DNA from: Cryptomeria japonica
Lineage: Eukaryota; Streptophyta; Pinopsida; Cupressales; Cupressaceae
NCBI RefSeq assembly: GCF_030272615.1
Contig: NC_081414.1
Span: 657,646,292 to 657,710,291, forward strand
Reading direction: 5' to 3'
Length of the DNA stretch: 64,000 bases
Positions 58,302 to 64,000 of the stretch are shown here, piece by piece. Below the pieces are notes generated by a model. That model made no database searches and was not told where the DNA came from. It saw only the letters and a list, made by a program, of their open reading frames with translations. Made by a program: the position numbers and the translations under genes. How positions within the stretch are numbered: the stretch's first letter is position 1; each line of letters begins with the position of its first letter.

Positions 58302-60399
58302 GTATTCTATCCTCTCTTTAACAAAATCCTCCCAAGTGCTAAACTATGTGATCAAATGGGATGACTCCAAGATTCCAATAGTCAGGTCTTGACTTTATAT
58401 TGCAGATAGACTCAATGATTGTGATGTGATATCTGCTGGAATCACAAGGGGGAATTATGTTGCTTGGGTCAAGACCTATCCATTCTCATGTTTCATGATT
58501 AATTTACACTCCATGATTTAGGTCATCCTTGAGCAACATCTCGACTTAGCCAAATTTTGTTTTTTGTACCCTAATTCTTTAATTTTGACCCCTTACTAGC
58601 ATTGACTTAGGTTTTATTGGAATTCTTGCTTCTCTAGCATGGGCACATTTCTAGGGTTCATTCGTACAAATTGCTCTTGATGAGAAAGCTAGTATCATGA
58701 CCATGACTTAAACAAAATTTTAACTTAGTCAAATTATCTCCTCCAAACTTCTATGAGTTCATCGCCTTCATTCTTCATCATTTGGATGTCTTTTGTCATT
58801 GGAAGGTAATTCTTGACCACCATACCTCAATCTTGACCTATGCTATACCCTAAAACCCTAGAACCTAGCTATGTTTACAATTGAGATCTTGGTGACTTGA
58901 TCACTTAATACAGCTTAATCATGCAGGTCTCATCTAACTCCGACTCCAACACTTAAGCAAATCAACCCTAGCAACCAAGTACTTTGGGAAATATCTTGCA
59001 ACTTGACAACATGGGTAATGATTGAGGAATGGAAGGTGAGACCTATAGAGGTGAGAGAGAGAGAGAGGGTGGGAGGAAGAGATAATGACCTGGAGAGGGT
59101 AGAGAAAGAGAAGTAGAGAGGGAGAGAAGAAGAGAGGGATGGAGAAAGAGACCTAGAGAGGGGAGAGAGAAGAGAGATAGTAGAGAGGGATAGAGAAGAG
59201 AGATAGAAGAGAGATATCAATGTCAATCTTTTTCTAAAAAAAAAAAAATTCTGAAAAATTGGCCGACCGTCAAAATTTCGACTCCAAAGGATAAAATTCC
59301 AACGGCACTCCTCTGTCGGAATTCCAATGATAGGCCAAGATCGTGATGGTATTCTTTCAGGGTATGAGCATCCATGGCAGCCATTGGAAAGGTTCAAGGT
59401 GATGTTGGAATTGCAACGACCACAAGGATAGTAGGAACTTCTGACACAAAGTTTTTGATGACTTTTTTTGTTGTTAGTGTGATGAAATTGTGTCGGAATT
59501 ACGATGATTTGCCATCGAAATTTTGACCCAAATGTACTAGTGTCAGTGTTGATGTATGCTACTCACTCATTACTTCATTAAAGAAATGAATACTTTGAGA
59601 CCATTTAAGTCCTGAGTTTCTGCCAAAAGAATCATTGGATGACAAATACAAAGCTTCCTTTCAAATCTGATTATTTCCTTTAGCAGGACTCTAGACTTAA
59701 ATAGTCTTTGGGGAAAATATAGTTATTGTACCTTTCATTTTCATGTGGGGCTCAACCCTTGTGGGAGTCACATTTTACCCCACATGTTGATACTAGAATT
59801 GATTAGACCTATTACTACACATGGAACAAACCAGTTAGCAAAATATTCCTTTTATTTAAAATATTTGCTGATACATGACTTTACTTCTTTGATGCACACT
59901 GATATCAACATGGATATTTATAAGCATGTGATCATGTGGCATATAAGTAGTCATTGCTTAGATCCTTCAAGATCTAGCCTTGCTGTTGTGACTAATGCAG
60001 GAAACGGGGCACCTGGAAGGACTTAGGATGTGCAGAAACAATCAACTTCAGACCACCATTGAAGATGCATAACCAATCATCCAGGCAATGACCGGTTACC
60101 CTCTTTACATGCTTATGCCTTTATTTTACTTATTTCATATATTTGTTCTTCTTCTTTTCTTTCAAAGAGGTAAAGGCCAGTCTCACAGCCTGTGTCAGAC
60201 TACATGTACATTTTTATATTTGATGAATAAAGATTACATTATTTTTTAGAAAAGATTGCACAAATCTTTCTATGTTATGCTCATTTTCCTTAAAAAATGA
60301 AAGGATCTTCTTGAACTATTTAATCTTAATATTTAAAGATAATTGTATTTTATAATGGTGAATACAATGTAAAGATTTTAAAATACACCTTTATTCTTG
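58302..60399. other. Non-coding region, includes GA-rich tract
   Basis: Apart from the GA tract (59043-59219), the only pattern is recurring TCGGAATTC/TCGGAATTA-type motifs at 59313 and 59493 on opposite sides of a non-coding stretch. A ATGAATAAAGATTACA near 60220 looks like a polyadenylation signal of an old retroposon. The frame 58930-59397 is the complement of the GA tract. Confidence 0.35.
59043..59219 (+). repeat. GA-rich (GAGAGA/GGGAGAGA) low-complexity tract
   Basis: Irregular repeats of GAGAGGG, AGAGATAG and GAAGAGAG units. The complementary strand gives a misleading Ser/Leu frame. Confidence 0.9.
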
Positions 60400-61148
60400 A
60401 CAACATCATGGCTCTACCTGATTGAGCTAGAAAGTGAAAATCTAGTAACAATAACCTTGATCACACATCTAGAGGGATCTAGATTGAAAGAGCAAGCAAT
60501 AGAGTTTGCATAGAATCTATCTAGTCTTGAATATATCCTCTTGGATCCTTGCTAGGCATTGCACCATTTGTACTAGATGTGATTGATCTCCTTTTTCTTT
60601 CCTTGGATGGAGCCAAAGAGGTGAAACTTATTTTTCATTATATCCCAATATAACTTCTCACCACACTTCCATTCCATGTTAAGCCCACCAACCTTATCTT
60701 GAGATTCTTCAATCATACTAAATTCTCCTCCAAAAATATATGGAATATTAGGGAGAGTAGACAATAATTTCCATAGTTCTATCCTATCTCAGTAATCATT
60801 TGGGGCATAAATAGAGCAGATGTCGGTTCTATGTCCATCTTCCTCTAATATCAGTCATGTAGGTCTATTTCAAGGAGATGATCCATTATCTACATTCAAT
60901 GAGGACCATTTCTTATTAATCAAAATGACTGCACCACCTCTACCTTTTTCATGATTGGTGGTGAAATGAATAGCATCCCTCCAGATGAATATGAGATTTA
61001 CCTCTAGTAGAAATTCAGATGCTTTAACTTTTTTTAGAAGTAAGATATACAGGTTCTTATGCAGGTTGAGAAATATCCTAATAATTAGCTTTTGATCAGG
61101 GGACTCAAGCCCCCTAATGTTCTCAGTGATGAGTATAAGATCCATCAC
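60400..61148 (-). pseudogene. LINE ORF2, endonuclease part only
   Basis: It starts MMDLILITENIRGLESPD (normally a W-N-[IV]-RGL motif; Trp is lost). Further on it shows a degraded QE-K block (LLKKVKASEFLLEVNLIFIW), GRGGAVILINKKW, GGEFSMIEESQDKVGGLN (normally GGDFN) and QGSKRIYSRLDRFY (about 60500). It ends near 60420, where the SDHHP motif would be. This is the APE-type endonuclease of plant L1-like LINEs, which nicks target DNA. The reverse transcriptase that should follow is absent. Frameshifts and stops are present throughout. Confidence 0.8.
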
Positions 61149-61159
61149 AGATGAAATTA

Positions 61160-63090
61160 ATTAGGAATATCCTTGGTAGCTTTGAAGCCACTAAAGCATT
61201 TGGGAACATCACTTTTGTTGTTCTTTCTATTAGGGAGAGGGGATATCTTTTTCTTGCCTAATGGCCTCCCTCTCCTTCTTTAACAACACTGAAAGGACCT
61301 TCACCATCCATGATAAGGGTGTCCCCTTATTCAATCTCCACACTTGGGGAGAGATTCTCTTTGTTGGATACATCGATGGGCAGGGATCTCTGCTCCCCAT
61401 TAGGATCTTCAAATAATCGGTTGGAAATGACTCAACCAAATTGATCAGAAACCAAAAGCTCAAGGGATGCCAGCGTTTGATTACTAACAATGGGTTTGGC
61501 CTTGATGATTTCAATACTCTCCACCTCTAGGTCAGGGACAATGGGGAGAGGGTTTTGCAGAGATGCTAAATCACTCTCATTAAAACTACTCTTGTTAGGG
61601 GGGTCAATATTATTGGTATTAACAGTAACCATATGTTTAGCATCCTTATTGATAGAATTAACATCTACATAATTATTAGAGATAGTATCTTTAGTAAGAG
61701 AATTAACATCCTAATTAATAAAGTTCACATCAACTGAATTAACAGAATTAACATCCACAACATTATCTTCCTTATTATCAATAGTCATCTTATTTTCATC
61801 ACTATCCTTATTTAAATTATACACAGAAATAGATTTTCCTTTAGGATCTTGGACTATCGATTGAACAAATGAGAGTTTACCTTTTAAGCGGGGAGGAGAA
61901 GTAAGATTAAAAACCTCAGTAAGATTGATCTTTGGATGAGGGAGGGATTTCAATTTATCCAACACCAACTATTGCTCATTTTTTACCCTCATCCTTCCTG
62001 ATTTGGTGGGGGCATCATTCATCTGAGCAAGAGATATTTCCAGCAGAGAATGAGGAGGTAGGTGAGCATTAAAGCTCTCAAACTCCATATTTTCATCAAA
62101 AGATGGGAGAGGGCCAACCGGCTTAGCCATATCCTTAGCTATCGATTTACTCAACTCATTTAGCTTGTCTCAAATAGGGGTTTGCACTTCCATTGGTTTA
62201 GAAGAGGAAGCCATATTTTGGCTTCTCTCTTGGCCTTTCTTAGTAGTTGGGTTAGGGTTATGTTTAACCAAAATAAGACAATTTTTATGCATATGCCCTT
62301 CATTTCTATAGAGGAAGCATGCATTTAGCCCCCTAAGAATCTCAATGGAACGGGAAATGAGATCATCACTCATCAAGATTTTGATGGTGTCAAGAATATA
62401 TTTACCCAGGGCAATCACAATGAGAGCCCGAGCATCAAGGTTTGGATTAAAAGAGGGCGAATGATCAACCCTAATAATCCTTCCAATCGGCTGAAGGAGT
62501 TGTGGAATGAATCTCCACAATAGTGGGGGAAGATTCTTGATAATGATCCATCTAGGGATCGAAAGGGAAATGATCTCATCGCTAACCACCTTGGGAGACC
62601 ACTTGATAGCCCTAAAAGAACATTTTCCAACCATCCAAAATTTTTTGCTAACTACTTGAGCCTACGAACTAGCATCTTTGAAAAAAATAATAAATAAACC
62701 CTTTTGAATCATTCTCTAGAAAGAAAAATTTAGACCTAGTTTTTAATCCAAATGTTCTTCAACCATTCATCCATAAATTAGTGGGCCAGTATATTAGAAA
62801 CATTTGTGGCTATTAAAAAATTAGCAACATCCTCAATCTATTTTTTATGCATCAATAGCATCCAACATAGAAGAGTTTGGAGTTATAGAGAGGGAAGAGC
62901 GAGAAGAGGGAGGGAGTGTACCTTCTTTTCCATCGATCCCATCGGACCCTGTAGGAGAGTCTGGCACCCTAATGTCAAATCTGTCTAAATCAAAAATAGG
63001 GTTAGAGTCCAAATCAAGCAACGCTAATTTGAATGACTTAGGAGGATTCAAGCCCTTGACATGAGGGCCACCGCTAGAATCTCTAGACAT
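61160..63090 (-). pseudogene. LINE ORF1 (nucleic-acid-binding protein)
   Basis: The N-terminus (ATG 63090) is MSRDSSGGPHVKGLNPPKSF. The DUF4283-type domain is split by stops around 62640-62830, then continues open at 62634-62170 (KCSFRAIKWSPKVVSDEIIS; PRWIIIKNLPPLLWRF). CFLYRNEGHMHKNC (about 62320-62280) is a CCHC knuckle with its second Cys lost. A long Asn/Asp/Ser-rich region (61968-61432) has repeated VDVNS-type motifs. The end holds an AT-hook-like RRRGRPLGKKK (about 61260). ORF2 starts about 12 bp downstream. ORF1 would package LINE RNA. Confidence 0.8.
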
Positions 63091-63310
63091 AAATGCTCGA
63101 GTGTGTAATAGGGCATAAAGAACAATAAAGAGCCCATGGAAATGACCAGATGGTGGCTTGACATAAAAAAGATAATAAATGAAGAAGAGATGAGAGGAAG
63201 AGGCAAAGAAAATTACCTACATGGAGGAGGCCACCTGTACTCCTCCAAGTCAGAGGCCAAGAACCCCTACACGAACACTGAAACCCTATGGACTTGCCGA
63301 AGTTCTTCTC
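63091..63310 (-). other. Probable LINE 5' untranslated region
   Basis: Minus strand sequence upstream of the ORF1 start is pyrimidine-rich (CTTTGCCTCTTCCTCTCATC). I could not fix the 5' end or a target duplication. Confidence 0.35.
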
Positions 63311-63646
63311 ATAGGTATTCCCCCTATGGATGTAGTTCTAGTATTTTGGTTAAGTGGTCATCTAATATTTATTTAATTGTTGTGTGGGTTGATTTTATTG
63401 TGATAATTAATTAATGATGTTATGATTTCTAATGTGTAATTAACAAATAACATTTATTGTGAGTTTAATGCTAATAAATAATTCTTTTTATTAGGAATTA
63501 TTTGTTGGAGCCTTCTTGGGAATTTAATTGTTATTTATTAATTAATTTATTTGTTTGTTTACTTATATATTTATCTATTTAAAGCTTTAATATTTAATTG
63601 GGATTTTAATTGACTATTTTATTAATGCTATTTATTTAATTGTTAA
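63311..63646. repeat. AT-rich TTTA/TTAA low-complexity block
   Basis: The sequence is dominated by TTATTTAATT, ATTAATTAAT and related steps, like the block at 9236-9480 in the LTR of element A. It may be part of an LTR extending beyond the window. No gene. Confidence 0.5.
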
Positions 63647-63664
63647 TTAATTATTTATTCTTTT
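63647..63664 (+). repeat. SINE target-site duplication, left
   Basis: TTAATTATTTATTCTTTT, identical to 63924-63941. Confidence 0.9.
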
Positions 63665-63923
63665 TTTTTATCGGTAATTGGTCGAAGCCTGAATAGCTTT
63701 TGACTGGAGCTATGAACCAGTGGGGACACTGTAGGGGGCCCCATCCCCATTACATATCTTTGAATTATTATTATTATTATGTTTGCCAAGACCTTCCCCA
63801 TCCCATGGAAGGCCAAGAATCACAACTTATAATTCCACTGCAGATGTCCCTATTGGGAATTGAACTTGGCTCTCCACAATGAGAACCCAGTGTTTTAACC
63901 AATTAAGCTCAACCCCTTGGATT
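63665..63923 (-). mobile_element. tRNA-derived SINE
   Basis: On the minus strand the head reads GGGGTTGAGCTTAATTGG, then TTAAAACACTGGG (A-box region of RNA polymerase III) and, about 30 bp on, GTTCAATTCCC (B box, usually GGTTCGANTCC). The body of about 200 bp includes a TAATAATAATAAT patch and ends in A9. It is flanked by a perfect 18-bp direct repeat, TTAATTATTTATTCTTTT, at 63647-63664 and 63924-63941. This is a complete short interspersed element. It has no coding capacity and relies on a LINE for movement. Confidence 0.9.
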
Positions 63924-63941
63924 TTAATTATTTATTCTTTT
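63924..63941 (+). repeat. SINE target-site duplication, right
   Basis: TTAATTATTTATTCTTTT, identical to 63647-63664. Confidence 0.9.
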
Positions 63942-64000
63942 ATTTTATTCTTCTTTATTGATTTATTGGGTGTTTTATATAGTAATTAATATTTTTATTT

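Noticed and set aside
58930-59397. 155-residue Ser/Leu-rich minus-strand frame
   Set aside because: It is the complement of the GA-rich low-complexity tract.
63840-63923. A tRNA gene
   Set aside because: Only the A and B boxes are tRNA-like; no cloverleaf can be formed, and the A-tail and target duplication show a SINE.

Overview
This window looks like repeat-dominated nuclear DNA from a seed plant, most likely a gymnosperm such as a conifer. That is an inference from the AT-richness, the density of old, stop-riddled LTR retrotransposons with very long LTRs, the Tat-lineage elements with extra ORFs, and the absence of any clean host gene. Two 500-base runs of N (36501-37000 and 55972-56471) are assembly gaps. 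I see no intact cellular gene, rRNA, tRNA or CRISPR array. Nearly everything supportable is a mobile element or its decayed coding region.

Layout. (1) 1-11095: element A, a Ty3/gypsy element on + with long LTRs (Tekay-like), in order LTR, PBS, gag, PR, RT, RNase H, IN, PPT, broken 3' LTR. Many stops are TAG or TGA where CAG, CGA or TGG is expected. (2) 11096-12488: an unidentified minus-strand coding remnant split by a very small LTR element (TRIM, 11650-12001) with a perfect 5-bp target duplication. (3) 12489-15205: a decayed hAT-type transposase. (4) 15545-16135: a three-copy tandem repeat. (5) 16618-20378 (+) and 21130-24668 (-): two decayed proteins with a globular N-terminus and a coiled-coil C-terminus. 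The first carries four exact 46-residue repeats and an inserted LTR-like sequence. (6) 24745-36500: element B, a Tat/Ogre-type Ty3/gypsy element on +. Its proposed 5' LTR is about 4.8 kb and contains its own decayed ORF. Its internal order is gag, PR, additional RNase H, RT, RNase H, IN, and its right repeat runs into the first gap. (7) 37170-37560: a protease fragment of another element. (8) 37585-53619: element C, a Tat-type element on -, with LTR, PBS, gag, PR, a G-patch-like linker, RT, RNase H, additional RNase H and IN. It carries two internal tandem duplications (2.77 kb of pol, 1.68 kb of gag-PR). Between pol and its 3' LTR lies an antisense, intron-containing plant-mobile-domain (PMD) gene. 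(9) 53620-60400: mostly featureless DNA with an LTR-like remnant, a gag scrap and a GA-rich tract. (10) 60400-63310: a LINE on - with ORF1 and the endonuclease part of ORF2 but no reverse transcriptase. (11) 63665-63923: a tRNA-derived SINE on - with a perfect 18-bp target duplication.

How the parts relate. A, B and C each carry the enzymes for their own copy-and-paste cycle, but all are inactivated. The TRIM and SINE are non-autonomous and would depend on enzymes supplied in trans. The most informative locus is element C. Its two pol copies share four nonsense codons and the same integrase active-site Asp-to-Asn change, so the duplication came after inactivation, or the subfamily was already defective and mobilised in trans.
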